DNA of 33,697 bases from Hespellia sp. (GCA_022790755.1 JAAVXR010000040.1:1-33697); one strand, 5' to 3'; shown: positions 1-8,225, counted from the stretch's first letter. Notes: generated from the sequence alone by a model not told the origin. A program made the numbers and translations.

Positions 1-449
1 CCTGCATAGAGATCCAAGATTGCCAGATGATTCTTTCGATTCAGAAGTGTCTGGTGCTCATTCTGCCCATAAATATCAATCAAAATGCTGGCGGCGTCTT
101 TCAGAAGCCCCATACTGACGGTTTCTCCGTTAATTCTGCTGACACTGCGACCCTCCATAAGTTTTCGACTGAGTACAACCTGTCCGTCTTCCGGGAAAAT
201 ATCAATTTCCTCCAAGCGTTTCACCAACCTCTCGTCATTCACCGTAAAAGTTAGCTCCACTAATCCGAAATTCGCTTCATTTCGAAGCATATCCGCAGTA
301 TATCTTCCGCCCAAAGCCAGTCCTACGGACCCCAGAATGATCGACTTACCTGCTCCGGTTTCTCCGGTCAGTATATTCAATCCCGGCCCAAAATCCACCT
401 CAATCTCCCGAATCAAAGCCAGATTTTTCACGTGTAAATTCTGTAACAT
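1..449 (-). CDS. recN: DNA repair protein RecN, N-terminal part (cut by window edge)
   Basis: This is the first 149 codons of RecN, an SMC-like ATPase that acts in recombinational double-strand break repair. The start at 449 has an AGGAGA ribosome site six bases upstream. The protein opens with the typical MLQNLHVKNLALI strand and carries the Walker A motif GETGAGKS near residue 30. The later segment around GQNEHQ, close to the window edge, is also typical of RecN. The coiled coil and the Walker B half lie outside the window. It is the last visible gene of the asp23-nusB-xseA-xseB-ispA-tlyA-nadK-argR-recN run, 56 bases after argR. The argR-recN pairing is conserved in Firmicutes. No frameshift is seen in the visible part. 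Confidence 0.95.
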   Translation of the reverse strand, partial: MLQNLHVKNLALIREIEVDFGPGLNILTGETGAGKSIILGSVGLALGGRYTADMLRNEANFGLVELTFTVNDERLVKRLEEIDIFPEDGQVVLSRKLMEGRSVSRINGETVSMGLLKDAASILIDIYGQNEHQTLLNRKNHLAILDLYA

Positions 450-505
450 CCCTTTCTCCTGTTCTCTCACATCTGAAAAATATACGTAAACCACGCAACA
501 CTTTC

Positions 506-961
506 TCAAGACCGGTCAATAATCTTCCGTATTTTATCCATCACCAAAATGGTATCATCCACCGTGCGAATCGCACACATAATCGTATCGTCGCCGGCGA
601 TACAGCCTACCACTTCCGGCCACTTCATATTGTCAATTGCAGCGGCTACAGCCATCGCCATCCCGGAAACCGTCTTGATGACAAGGATATTTTGTGCCAT
701 ATCCATCGCCGCAAATCCATCCTGCAATACTCTGCGATATTTTTCACTGATTGTATTTTCCTCCGGCAGAAGAATCACATATTTTTGTCTTCCAGTATTG
801 GTTTGTACTTTTGTCAATTTTAAGTCGCGAATATCTCTGGAAACCGTGGCCTGCGTCACTTTAAAACCTTCCTGATTCAAAAGCTCTGCCAGCTCTTCCT
901 GCGTTTCTATGTCGTTTTGCCCAATCAATTCCACTATTTTTGCATGACGGCTGACTTTCAT
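506..961 (-). CDS. argR: Arginine repressor ArgR
   Basis: At 151 residues this is the usual ArgR length. The N-terminal winged helix-turn-helix (about residues 1-70) contains the family signature around QATVSRDIRDLKL. The C-terminal oligomerisation and arginine-binding domain contains GCIAGDDTIMCAI, where the two Asp residues bind arginine in characterised ArgR proteins. In known systems the arginine-bound hexamer represses arginine biosynthesis and activates catabolism. The ATG has a clear AAAGGAAATTAGGAAA region upstream and lies 4 bases after the nadK stop, so the two are almost certainly co-transcribed. No arginine genes are in the window, so its targets are elsewhere. Confidence 0.95.
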   Translation of the reverse strand: MKVSRHAKIVELIGQNDIETQEELAELLNQEGFKVTQATVSRDIRDLKLTKVQTNTGRQKYVILLPEENTISEKYRRVLQDGFAAMDMAQNILVIKTVSGMAMAVAAAIDNMKWPEVVGCIAGDDTIMCAIRTVDDTILVMDKIRKIIDRS

Positions 962-965
962 TTTC

Positions 966-1799
966 CTAATTTCCTTTCATTTTCCTGCGCATCGTCTTCA
1001 GGAAGCTTTCGTTGCTTAATTTAATAAATCCTGCGGACTCTCCCATTCGTTCGATTCGGATTCGATCTCCGGTGGTCAGAGAAATCCCTTCTTTTCCGTC
1101 AAAAGAAACAGAAGTCTGTTCCGTTCCACCATACCTTGCTTTGCCGATTTCAATTTCAATCCGGTCCTCCGCCGATAACACAATACTGCTTGTGTTCAAG
1201 GAATGTGGACAGATTGGCGTGATGACAAACATCTGTGCCGTGGGCTCTACAATCGGCCCTCCCGCTGAAAGATTGTATCCGGTGGACCCTGTCGGTGTGG
1301 AGATGATGACACCGTCCGCCTTGTAACTGTTCAAAAGTTCCCCGTCTACATAAATATCAAAATGTACGATGCGAAGAGATCCTTCTCTGGTAATCACGAT
1401 ATCGTTTACCGCTGATTTTGGAGGGGCGCCATTGACACTTCCCTGCATCATCATGCGAAATTCCATATAATAATTATTTGTAAATAATCTGGAAAGATTC
1501 TCTTCGATATTATTTACTTCCACCTCCGCCAGATATCCCAGCGTCCCCATATTGATTCCAAGAATAGGAATACCGGTTCCCCGCAATTCTCTTGCCGCCT
1601 GGATCAGGGTTCCATCGCCACCTAATACCAGTGCACAATCAATATCCGAAGGAATCGACTCCGGTAAAATATATCCTTTTGTGTCTTTCTGTGCCAGAAT
1701 GCATTCCCGATTGCACGATCGAATATAATCGCAAATACGGTGGGTCACCTGAAAATCAGGATCTTTCATTTCATTTGTAATAATGTAAAATCGCTCCAT
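966..1799 (-). CDS. nadK: NAD kinase
   Basis: This 277-residue protein matches ATP/polyphosphate NAD kinases, which phosphorylate NAD to NADP in the cytosol. Visible family motifs are GGDGTLIQAAR (about residues 60-70, the catalytic GGDGT loop), the NDIV nucleotide-binding segment near residue 136, and the TPTGSTGYNLSAGGP motif near residues 170-185. The start at 1799 has an AAGGAG ribosome site with good spacing. It follows tlyA by 12 bases and precedes argR by 4, which is the conserved tlyA-nadK-argR order of Clostridia. Nothing looks broken or unusual. Confidence 0.96.
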   Translation of the reverse strand: MERFYIITNEMKDPDFQVTHRICDYIRSCNRECILAQKDTKGYILPESIPSDIDCALVLGGDGTLIQAARELRGTGIPILGINMGTLGYLAEVEVNNIEENLSRLFTNNYYMEFRMMMQGSVNGAPPKSAVNDIVITREGSLRIVHFDIYVDGELLNSYKADGVIISTPTGSTGYNLSAGGPIVEPTAQMFVITPICPHSLNTSSIVLSAEDRIEIEIGKARYGGTEQTSVSFDGKEGISLTTGDRIRIERMGESAGFIKLSNESFLKTMRRKMKGN

Positions 1800-1811
1800 A
1801 GGATCTCCTTA

Positions 1812-2615
1812 CTATGTCAGTGCCTCAAAGGCTCTATCCGGCACAAAATCCAGATTCTCCAGAAAAACCTTGCCTGGAGAATCCGAACATTTTTTTAAAT
1901 GTAGAAGATACTCGATATTGCCCTCCGGCCCTTTGATCGGAGAAAATGTGATATTCTGAACCAAAAATCCAATGGAACAGGCATAATCTACAATCTTGTG
2001 AATGACTTCTATGTGTGTACTTTTTTCTCGGACCACGCCTTTTTTTCCAACTTTTTCACGTCCGGCCTCAAACTGTGGTTTGATCAGTGCTACAATCTCT
2101 CCGTCGGGAATTAGGTAATTTCGAATGGGTTCCAATACTTTCGTCAGAGAAATAAAAGAAACGTCGATCGAAGAAAATGCGATGGGTTCACCAATGTCTT
2201 CCGGCTTCACATAGCGGATGTTTGTTTTTTCCATACACACGACGCGTGCATCTTGCCGAAGTTTCCAGTCTAATTGCCCTCGCCCCACATCAATGGCGAA
2301 AACTTTTTTTGCACCATTTTGCAACATACAGTCTGTGAATCCGCCGGTGGAAGATCCGACATCCGTACAGACTTTATCTTTCACAGAAATATCAAACTCA
2401 GCGATTGCCTTTTCCAGCTTCAGCCCACCGCGGCTTACATAAGGCAGTGTATGTCCTCTGATCTCAATCTGTACCGTTTCCGGGAAAGCTGTTCCGGCCT
2501 TATCCTCCCGCTGTCCGTTCACAAAGACGTTTCCAGACATGATGACAGCTTTCGCCTTCTCCCTGGAGGACGCAAGATTTCTTTTTACAAGCAATACATC
2601 CAATCGTTCTTTCAT
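1812..2615 (-). CDS. tlyA: TlyA family rRNA 2'-O-methyltransferase (hemolysin-A-like)
   Basis: The protein has an N-terminal S4 RNA-binding domain (about residues 1-60, with RLDVLLVKRNLASSREKAKA) followed by an FtsJ-type Rossmann methyltransferase domain. SAM-binding residues are in VGSSTGGFTDC. The catalytic K-D-K-E set can be placed in the SRGGLKLEKA, IDVSFISL, LIKPQFEAG and GNIEYLLHL segments. Characterised TlyA proteins methylate 16S and/or 23S rRNA; the substrate here is inferred. Two in-frame ATGs lie close together. I chose the second (2615) because the AGGA upstream has usable spacing; the ATG at 2624 leaves no spacer. It follows ispA by 56 bases, in the position where many Clostridia have dxs in between. 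Confidence 0.93.
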   Translation of the reverse strand: MKERLDVLLVKRNLASSREKAKAVIMSGNVFVNGQREDKAGTAFPETVQIEIRGHTLPYVSRGGLKLEKAIAEFDISVKDKVCTDVGSSTGGFTDCMLQNGAKKVFAIDVGRGQLDWKLRQDARVVCMEKTNIRYVKPEDIGEPIAFSSIDVSFISLTKVLEPIRNYLIPDGEIVALIKPQFEAGREKVGKKGVVREKSTHIEVIHKIVDYACSIGFLVQNITFSPIKGPEGNIEYLLHLKKCSDSPGKVFLENLDFVPDRAFEALT

Positions 2616-2671
2616 TTTATTCATTCCTATAATTTACTATGAAGGTCCGTTGCCAAACAAGTGGCATGCAT

Positions 2672-3562
2672 TCAGGACTTCCGGTTCACCAGCTCCAGCA
2701 CCAATTGTTCGAGAAATGGATTCTTCCTGGGAGCCGACTGTATCGCGTCCACGGCTCGGTTGGAAAGGCATTCCACTTCCTCTTTGGCCTTTTCCAGTCC
2801 CTTCCAAGTGACATACGTCGTCTTTTCATTGCGGGCGTCGCTCAGCACCGGTTTCCCGAGGACTTCCTGTGTACTGGTGACGTCCAGAATATCGTCCTGG
2901 ATCTGAAAGGCCATTCCGATATCCGAAGCCGCCTGCTCCATGCGCTGTATTTCTTCTTCCGGCGCACCAGCAAGAATGGCGCCGATCATCATGGAAGCTT
3001 CAATCAGAGCTCCTGTCTTCAATTTATATATAAAATGCAATCGTTCACCAGAAACTGCATGTCCACTCTCTTTTACGTCCACGACCTGACCGCCGATCAT
3101 TCCGTAGATTCCGGATTTTTCTGCCAGCACTTGTAGGGCTCTTCCAATCGTTTTGCTGTCATCTGGATATTGAGAAAAAGCGGTAAAGGCTGTCTCAAAA
3201 GCATAATTCAGGAGTGCATCTCCCGCGAGAATCCCCATGTCCTCGCCATAGACAATATGAGTCGTCTTCCGTCCTCTGCGATAGGCATCGTTGTCCATCG
3301 CCGGAAGATCATCGTGCACAAGGGAATACGTATGAATCATCTCAATAGCTGCCATAAACGGTGAAACCAGCGCACTATCGCCTCCATACAATTGATAGGT
3401 CTCCTGCATCAACATCGGACGAAGCCGCTTGCCCCCAGCCATCAGACTGTATTCCATGGCCTCTGCAATTACTTTCTGATATTCCATTTTTTGTGGAAGA
3501 AATGCTCGAAGGATCTGTTCGATCGCCTCCACTCTTTCTTTGCGTTCTTCATTAAAAATCAT
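2672..3562 (-). CDS. ispA: Farnesyl diphosphate synthase (short-chain polyprenyl synthetase)
   Basis: This 296-residue isoprenoid synthase has both aspartate-rich motifs: DDLPAMD at about residues 84-90 and DDILD at about 223-227. GGKRLRP lies at about 43-49. These bind the allylic diphosphate through magnesium. A Tyr lies five residues before the first motif, as in bacterial farnesyl diphosphate synthases, so a C15 product is the best guess; geranylgeranyl diphosphate cannot be excluded. I chose the ATG at 3562, which has GGAGA six bases upstream inside the end of xseB, over the ATG at 3580, which has no ribosome site. It overlaps xseB by 11 bases. Its likely role is supplying the precursor of undecaprenyl diphosphate and quinone side chains. 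Confidence 0.93.
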   Translation of the reverse strand: MIFNEERKERVEAIEQILRAFLPQKMEYQKVIAEAMEYSLMAGGKRLRPMLMQETYQLYGGDSALVSPFMAAIEMIHTYSLVHDDLPAMDNDAYRRGRKTTHIVYGEDMGILAGDALLNYAFETAFTAFSQYPDDSKTIGRALQVLAEKSGIYGMIGGQVVDVKESGHAVSGERLHFIYKLKTGALIEASMMIGAILAGAPEEEIQRMEQAASDIGMAFQIQDDILDVTSTQEVLGKPVLSDARNEKTTYVTWKGLEKAKEEVECLSNRAVDAIQSAPRKNPFLEQLVLELVNRKS

Positions 3563-3776
3563 GACATTCTCCAGTTTCATCCAGTATTTGGACCTTTTTC
3601 TCCACAGCATCGAGTGTGTCGTTACATTTTTTTAATAATTGTATACCATTTTGGTACAATGTAAACGATTCTTCCAGAGAAATTTCTTCCGTTTCCATTC
3701 GCTCGATGACCTTCTCCAGAGAATCAAACATCTCCTCCAGAGAAGCTTCCTTTTGTGTGGTATTTTCTTCCGTCAT
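3552..3776 (-). CDS. xseB: Exodeoxyribonuclease VII small subunit
   Basis: This 74-residue acidic helical protein has the XseB pattern: an EEMFDSLEKVIERME helix, then a turn with the conserved LEESF-LYQ-G segment, then a second helix ending in a C-DTLD-EKKVQIL segment. It is the small subunit of exonuclease VII, which degrades single-stranded DNA to oligonucleotides together with XseA. The start at 3776 has AAGGAG eight bases upstream. The gene overlaps the end of xseA by 53 bases and the start of ispA by 11, implying translational coupling through all three genes. Confidence 0.93.
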   Translation of the reverse strand: MTEENTTQKEASLEEMFDSLEKVIERMETEEISLEESFTLYQNGIQLLKKCNDTLDAVEKKVQILDETGECHDF

Positions 3777-4980
3777 AAGCGGTCTCCTTCCTGATCTCCT
3801 TTGCTTCCGCCAGGACCACTCCATCCGTCATATAGACGGATAATAAATCGCCTGGCTGTATGGCTTGCACGGACTTTAAGGCTTCTTTCTGCTGATTTTG
3901 CACGAAAGAAAATCCCTTTTCCAATTTGGAAAGTGGAGAAAGTCCTCGCATTTTCTCAATCAAAATTTGTGTGCGATACCGATAATCCTTCAGACGATCT
4001 GTCATCAGTTGCCGAAGCATTACTTCCAGATCTGCAACGTATTGCCGCTTTTCATTGAGCTGTTGTCTGGGATGCATATATCGAAGCTTCAAAGCCGTTT
4101 GCTCCATTCTGCGCTTCCATGTCTCGATTAGCCAATCCATAAGTTGTTTCATTCGAGCCTGCCTGTCCAAGAGATGTTGGAATAGCGCTTCATATTCTGG
4201 AACAGCCAACTCTGCCGCCGCGGAAGGAGTCGGTGCGCGCAGATCCGCCACGTAATCGGCAATGGTAATGTCCGTCTCGTGTCCTACGGCGGAAATAACC
4301 GGAACGCTACACGCAAAGATCGCTCTCGCTACAGCTTCCTCATTGAAAGCCCACAATTCTTCAATGGAACCACCTCCGCGTCCCACAATCATCACATCCA
4401 CATGTTTCTCTTCCAACATGCGAATCCCCCGGATAATACTGGGTACAGCCCCGTCCCCCTGTACCTGCGCTGGGTAAAGAATTAACTGGACATAGGGATT
4501 CCGTCGTCTGGCGATGTGAATGATATCCTGTATGGCGGCTCCCGTCGGTGCCGTCACGATTCCGATACGGGAGGGATAATATGGAATGGGTTGTTTGTAT
4601 TGTGCGGCAAACATCCCCATCTCCTCCAACTCTTTTTTCAACGCTTCAAATCGTTCATACAGAAGTCCAGCTCCGTCCAGGAGGATCTCTCTGGCATAAA
4701 GCTGATACTTTCCGTCCCGCTCATATACGTTGATATTTCCGAGCACGACGACCTGCTGACCGTTTTGCATACGAAAAGAAAGCCCCGACCTGGCTCCTGC
4801 AAACATCACACAGGCAATGGTTCCGGACTCATCTTTCAAAGAAAAGTAGATATGGCCGGAGGTGTGATACTTACAGTTCGACACCTCGCCTTTTACATAG
4901 ATACGGTTCAGCATGTAATCCTGTGTAAACATATTTTTGATATAGGAATTTACCTGCCTGACCGAGTATACATTTTTCAT
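3724..4980 (-). CDS. xseA: Exodeoxyribonuclease VII large subunit
   Basis: This 418-residue protein begins with the OB-fold nucleic-acid-binding domain (about residues 1-100; motifs include VKGEVSNCKYH and GHIYFSLKD). The catalytic region follows, with IGIVTAPTGAAIQDI, VGRGGGSIEELWAFNEE and SAVGHETDITIADYVADLRAPTPSAAA, all hallmark XseA segments. A long helical region (about 280-360) would form the coiled-coil stalk that binds XseB. I chose the ATG at 4980, preceded by GGGGA. It follows nusB by 38 bases. The C-terminal extension overlapping xseB by 53 bases is longer than the few-base overlap often seen, but the domains are intact. Confidence 0.95.
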   Translation of the reverse strand: MKNVYSVRQVNSYIKNMFTQDYMLNRIYVKGEVSNCKYHTSGHIYFSLKDESGTIACVMFAGARSGLSFRMQNGQQVVVLGNINVYERDGKYQLYAREILLDGAGLLYERFEALKKELEEMGMFAAQYKQPIPYYPSRIGIVTAPTGAAIQDIIHIARRRNPYVQLILYPAQVQGDGAVPSIIRGIRMLEEKHVDVMIVGRGGGSIEELWAFNEEAVARAIFACSVPVISAVGHETDITIADYVADLRAPTPSAAAELAVPEYEALFQHLLDRQARMKQLMDWLIETWKRRMEQTALKLRYMHPRQQLNEKRQYVADLEVMLRQLMTDRLKDYRYRTQILIEKMRGLSPLSKLEKGFSFVQNQQKEALKSVQAIQPGDLLSVYMTDGVVLAEAKEIRKETAYDGRKYHTKGSFSGGDV

Positions 4981-5018
4981 GTTGTCCCCACTCTGTGTAT
5001 ATTTTACAGCGCCCACAA

Positions 5019-5414
5019 TTATACGAACTTCGCGAGTACTCCATTGACAAAGGAAGGAGCATCCTCACCACTGAAACGTTTTGCCAGTTCCACCGCCTCA
5101 TTGATTGCTACGCCGTGCGGCACCTCCTCATCCCACAAAATCTCATATACGGCAAGACGCAGAATCGTCAGATCCACTTTATTCATTCGCCCTGTTTTCC
5201 AACCAGTCGTCTTTTCATTCAGCAAAGCGTCAATCTCTTTGATTTTCTCCAAAACTGCTTGGTATTTGTCCCGAATGTAGCTTAAGTCTTCTTCTCTGGC
5301 TTGCGTCAGATTCTCAAAATACAACCGTAAATGTTCCGGCATTTCTTCCATTGCATGAAATTCTGCCTGAAATAACATCTTAAAAATATGTTCTCTAAGT
5401 TCGGATCTGACCAT
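5019..5414 (-). CDS. nusB: Transcription antitermination factor NusB
   Basis: This 131-residue all-helical protein matches NusB throughout: SELREHIFKMLFQAEF at the N-terminus, then NKVDLTILRLAVYEIL, then the C-terminal VAINEAVELAKRF and SFVNGVLAK motifs. NusB with NusE (S10) binds boxA RNA and supports antitermination, mainly in rRNA operons. Its ATG shares one base with the stop of the upstream asp23-family gene (TAATG), a sign of tight translational coupling. It heads the nusB-xseA-xseB-ispA run common in Clostridia. Confidence 0.95.
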   Translation of the reverse strand: MVRSELREHIFKMLFQAEFHAMEEMPEHLRLYFENLTQAREEDLSYIRDKYQAVLEKIKEIDALLNEKTTGWKTGRMNKVDLTILRLAVYEILWDEEVPHGVAINEAVELAKRFSGEDAPSFVNGVLAKFV

Positions 5415-5797
5415 TATTTTTCCTCGTCCATCACAATACCAGCCACTTTGATATTCACGTCTGCCACTTCCAACCCTGTCATGTTCTCAATGGCTGATTT
5501 TACTTTTTCCTGCACTTTGGCGGATGTCTCCACAATGCTGTATTCATATTTCATATTCAGAGCCAATGACACGGTAACGACCCCTTCCAGCACATCTACT
5601 TTTACGCCTTTGGATAGATTTTTCATACCCAATTTGCTGATGAGTTCGTTTGTAATGTTTCCGGCCATCGAGACAACGCCTTCCACTTCCGTAGCAGCAA
5701 GCGCGGCAATGATCGCCACCACTTCATCTGCAATCTTAATCTCTCCCATATTCGGGTCATTCTGTATTGTATACGTATTTCTCTCGTCTTTTGCCAT
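5414..5797 (-). CDS. Asp23/Gls24 family protein (YqhY-like)
   Basis: This 127-residue protein has the Asp23/Gls24 fold pattern, with IADEVVAIIAALAATEVEGV near residues 20-40 and alternating strand segments (GVKVDVLEGVVTVSLAL, then VADVNIKVAGIVM at the end). The family includes envelope-stress proteins and Bacillus YqhY, which also sits directly before nusB. YqhY has been linked to control of fatty acid synthesis; that role is not testable here because no acc genes are nearby. The start at 5797 has AGGAGG eight bases upstream, which decides against the upstream ATG at 5821. It is the first gene after the promoter at 5832-5859. Confidence 0.9.
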   Translation of the reverse strand: MAKDERNTYTIQNDPNMGEIKIADEVVAIIAALAATEVEGVVSMAGNITNELISKLGMKNLSKGVKVDVLEGVVTVSLALNMKYEYSIVETSAKVQEKVKSAIENMTGLEVADVNIKVAGIVMDEEK

Positions 5798-5831
5798 ATC
5801 ATAAACCTCCTGTTGTCTCATATATGTTCCT

Positions 5832-5859
5832 ATTATAGCAAATCCAGTGTCAAATGCAA
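5832..5859 (-). promoter_or_regulatory. Sigma-A promoter of the asp23-nusB operon
   Basis: On the minus strand a TTGCAT -35 box (5854-5859) is followed after 16 bases by a perfect TATAAT -10 box (5832-5837) with an extended TG element just before it. A perfect TTGACA also lies at 5848-5853, but it is only 10 bases from the -10 and so too close to serve with it. The promoter lies in the short gap between prfC and the asp23 gene and should start transcription about 30 bases before the ATG. It probably drives the run down to recN. Confidence 0.75.
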
Positions 5860-5873
5860 AGCAGAAATCTCAT

Positions 5874-7463
5874 TCATCGTCCAAATTCAGACAAGATGAG
5901 GCCCTCATTTCGCTCCAGCGTCATACGAATGCTCCATTCATGGACAAACAGAAGAAGTGGTCGGTCTTTCAAATCCTTGATTTTTTTCATATCGGAGGTA
6001 CCAGTGATCTTTTCCAGATCCGGATTTTCATTTTCAATCCATCGAATATGCTCGTAGGGAAGATTGTCCATGCGAATCTCCACGTTGTATTCGTTGTTCA
6101 GTCTGTATTTTAAAACATCGAACTGCAATACTCCGACCACACCCACAATGATTTCTTCCATTCCGGTATTATATTCCTGAAAAATTTGGATGGCACCTTC
6201 CTGTGCAATCTGGTTAATTCCCTTGATAAACTGTTTGCGCTTCATGGTATCCACCTGACGCACCCTTGCGAAATGTTCTGGGGCAAAGGTAGGGATTCCT
6301 TCGTAACAAAATCGTTCTTTTACCGTGGTCAATGTATCGCCGATGGAAAAAATTCCCGGATCAAATACACCAATAATATCGCCGCCGTAAGCTTTATCTA
6401 TGATTTTACGCTCGCTAGCCATCAGCTGTTGCGGCTGGGACAACCTTACCTCTCGTTCTCCTTGCATATGGTAGACAGACATTCCAGCTTCAAAAGCACC
6501 GGAACAAATTCTCATAAATGCGATCCGATCCCGGTGTGCCTTGTTCATATTGGCCTGTATTTTGAACACGAACGCTGAAAAATCAGGTTCTGTCATCGGA
6601 TCAATTTCTCCTCGATCCGACATTCTCGGAAGCGGGGAAGACGTCATCGTCAGAAAATGTTTCAGAAACGTCTCGACGCCAAAATTTGTCAGTGCAGAAC
6701 CGAAAAAAACGGGGGAAAGTTCCCCTTTGCTTACCAGCTTCTGATCAAATTCGGCGGAGGCGCCGTCCATCAGTTCAATCTCTTCTTCCAGCGTCAACTT
6801 GGCGGCCTCTCCCAGGATATTCTGGATATTTTCATCCCGGATATCTATGGTTTGTACATCTCCCTGTGTTGTTCCTTTTTTTGTGTCAGAAAACAGCTCC
6901 ACATGTTTTTTCTGGCGGTCGTATACCCCTTTGAAATTCCTGCCGGACCCAATGGGCCAATTGACAGGGCAGGTTGCGATTCCGAGTTCTTTTTCGATAT
7001 CATCCAATAGATCGAAAGTATCCATTGCATCCCGATCCATTTTATTGATAAACGTAAAAATGGGAATATGGCGCATCACACAAACTTTGAAAAGTTTCCG
7101 TGTCTGCGCTTCTACTCCCTTCGATGCGTCGATCACCATGACCGCAGAATCCGCCGCCATCAGTGTACGGTAGGTATCCTCCGAGAAATCTTGATGTCCT
7201 GGCGTGTCCAGTATATTGATGCAAAATCCATCATACTGAAATTGAAGCACCGAAGAAGTCACAGAGATTCCCCTTTCTTTCTCAATCTCCATCCAGTCTG
7301 ATACCGCGTGTTTTGACGTCGCTTTTCCTTTTACGCTGCCGGCCTGGTTGATCGCACCTCCATAAAGCAGAAATTTTTCTGTCAGTGTCGTCTTACCAGC
7401 ATCTGGATGAGATATAATCGCAAAGGTTCTTCTTTTCTTTATTTCATTCGTAATATCTGACAT
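5874..7463 (-). CDS. prfC: Peptide chain release factor 3
   Basis: From the ATG at 7463 the protein is 529 residues, a typical RF3 length. It is a translational GTPase that recycles RF1/RF2 from the ribosome after termination. GTPase motifs are clear: G1 SHPDAGKTT (about residues 18-26), G3 DTPGHQDF, and G4 NKMDRD. The C-terminal domains have RF3-type segments such as GVVGVLQFDVLKYRL. I prefer this start over the in-frame ATG at 7538: it has AGGAG upstream, and the earlier ATG would sit right at the predicted transcription start. The gene has its own sigma-A promoter, so it appears to be a separate unit between spoIIIAH and asp23. Confidence 0.95.
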   Translation of the reverse strand: MSDITNEIKKRRTFAIISHPDAGKTTLTEKFLLYGGAINQAGSVKGKATSKHAVSDWMEIEKERGISVTSSVLQFQYDGFCINILDTPGHQDFSEDTYRTLMAADSAVMVIDASKGVEAQTRKLFKVCVMRHIPIFTFINKMDRDAMDTFDLLDDIEKELGIATCPVNWPIGSGRNFKGVYDRQKKHVELFSDTKKGTTQGDVQTIDIRDENIQNILGEAAKLTLEEEIELMDGASAEFDQKLVSKGELSPVFFGSALTNFGVETFLKHFLTMTSSPLPRMSDRGEIDPMTEPDFSAFVFKIQANMNKAHRDRIAFMRICSGAFEAGMSVYHMQGEREVRLSQPQQLMASERKIIDKAYGGDIIGVFDPGIFSIGDTLTTVKERFCYEGIPTFAPEHFARVRQVDTMKRKQFIKGINQIAQEGAIQIFQEYNTGMEEIIVGVVGVLQFDVLKYRLNNEYNVEIRMDNLPYEHIRWIENENPDLEKITGTSDMKKIKDLKDRPLLLFVHEWSIRMTLERNEGLILSEFGR

Positions 7464-7494
7464 GCCTCTCGTCTCCTGTAATTGATGTTTTACT

Positions 7495-7532
7495 GCCGCC
7501 AGCGATCTCTTCTTTATGCAGTCACCGGCGGC
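7495..7532 (-). promoter_or_regulatory. Stem-loop in the prfC leader
   Basis: In the untranslated leader of prfC, bases 7522-7532 and 7495-7505 can pair over 11 positions, with two G-U pairs and a 16-base loop. The stem is GC-rich (GCCGCC paired with GGCGGC) and is not followed by a U tract, so it does not look like a terminator. It lies between the predicted start of transcription (about 7536) and the ribosome site. It may stabilise the transcript or control translation; this is inference. Confidence 0.5.
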
Positions 7533-7542
7533 ATTCATATGT

Positions 7543-7571
7543 AGTATAGCAACTTTCCATTTTTTCGTAAA
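7543..7571 (-). promoter_or_regulatory. Sigma-A promoter of prfC
   Basis: On the minus strand TTTACG (7566-7571) and TATACT (7543-7548) are separated by 17 bases, a good sigma-A promoter. It lies just after spoIIIAH and gives a leader of about 70 bases that contains the hairpin at 7495-7532. Confidence 0.7.
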
Positions 7572-7588
7572 GGGGAGATGTAAATCGT

Positions 7589-8212
7589 TTATGGGTGAAT
7601 CGGAGTAATTACAATATTTTCCGGAGATATTTCTGTTTTTCGTGTGACAATATCCTCGATCTGTGCACGATTCGCATCCGTCAGTTCAGAGCTCTCCACC
7701 ACGATATCTGCGGACTCTTCCGTCAAATTGACGACAGTCTCAGAAAATCCTTTGGATGCAAGCAGTGTTTCAATTGCCATTTCCTGCTCTGAGAGTTCTG
7801 TCATTTTTACCATCTGCGCAACCGCATCCTGTTTCTGATCGTCGCTGAGTCCCTCATTGTCGATGATCCCTTGCAGAACTTCCCGATTCTGGGAACGAAC
7901 CTGCTCTCTGGATACTTTTGCCTCCGCCACAGTTGCGGCCGCCTCTGAATTCGTCAACACTGCTTCTCCAGGAGTTCCTTCCACGTCGCCGTCTGCATCG
8001 GAATCGTTGCTTTCAATGTCTCCATTATTGGCTTCCAAATCTTCTTCTGAGATGTCCAAAAGTTCCTGACTGGCCAGGTCCGCAGTCGTCTCCTCGGCGG
8101 CATCTTCTGTGCCTGGGAACAATTTTCCGGAATAATTCAAATATCCGGCAATGGCAATCATAACTGCCAATGTAGTAATAATAATCTGGTTCTTTTTGAA
8201 AAAGCGTTTCAC
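7589..8212 (-). CDS. spoIIIAH: Stage III sporulation protein AH
   Basis: This 207-residue protein has an N-terminal basic stretch and one membrane segment (about residues 8-26). A long acidic, low-complexity linker (about 35-85) follows, then a C-terminal domain with the conserved KVSREQVRSQNREVLQGII helix and strand segments near residues 150-200. That domain is the ring-building motif (RBM) fold related to type III secretion proteins (YscJ/FliF). In Bacillus, SpoIIIAH in the mother-cell membrane pairs with forespore SpoIIQ to form a channel across the intermembrane space. It is the last gene of the spoIIIAB-AH cluster, 13 bases after spoIIIAG. No terminator is visible between it and prfC. 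Confidence 0.93.
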   Translation of the reverse strand: MKRFFKKNQIIITTLAVMIAIAGYLNYSGKLFPGTEDAAEETTADLASQELLDISEEDLEANNGDIESNDSDADGDVEGTPGEAVLTNSEAAATVAEAKVSREQVRSQNREVLQGIIDNEGLSDDQKQDAVAQMVKMTELSEQEMAIETLLASKGFSETVVNLTEESADIVVESSELTDANRAQIEDIVTRKTEISPENIVITPIHP

Positions 8213-8225
8213 TCGACTCCTCCTT

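Noticed and set aside
5848-5853. Perfect TTGACA upstream of the asp23-nusB operon as the -35 box
   Set aside because: It is only 10 bases from the TATAAT; the TTGCAT at 5854-5859 has the proper spacing.
7464-7538. N-terminal extension of prfC from the ATG at 7538
   Set aside because: That ATG would coincide with the predicted transcription start, the extension overlaps the leader hairpin, and the ATG at 7463 gives the usual RF3 length with an AGGAG site.
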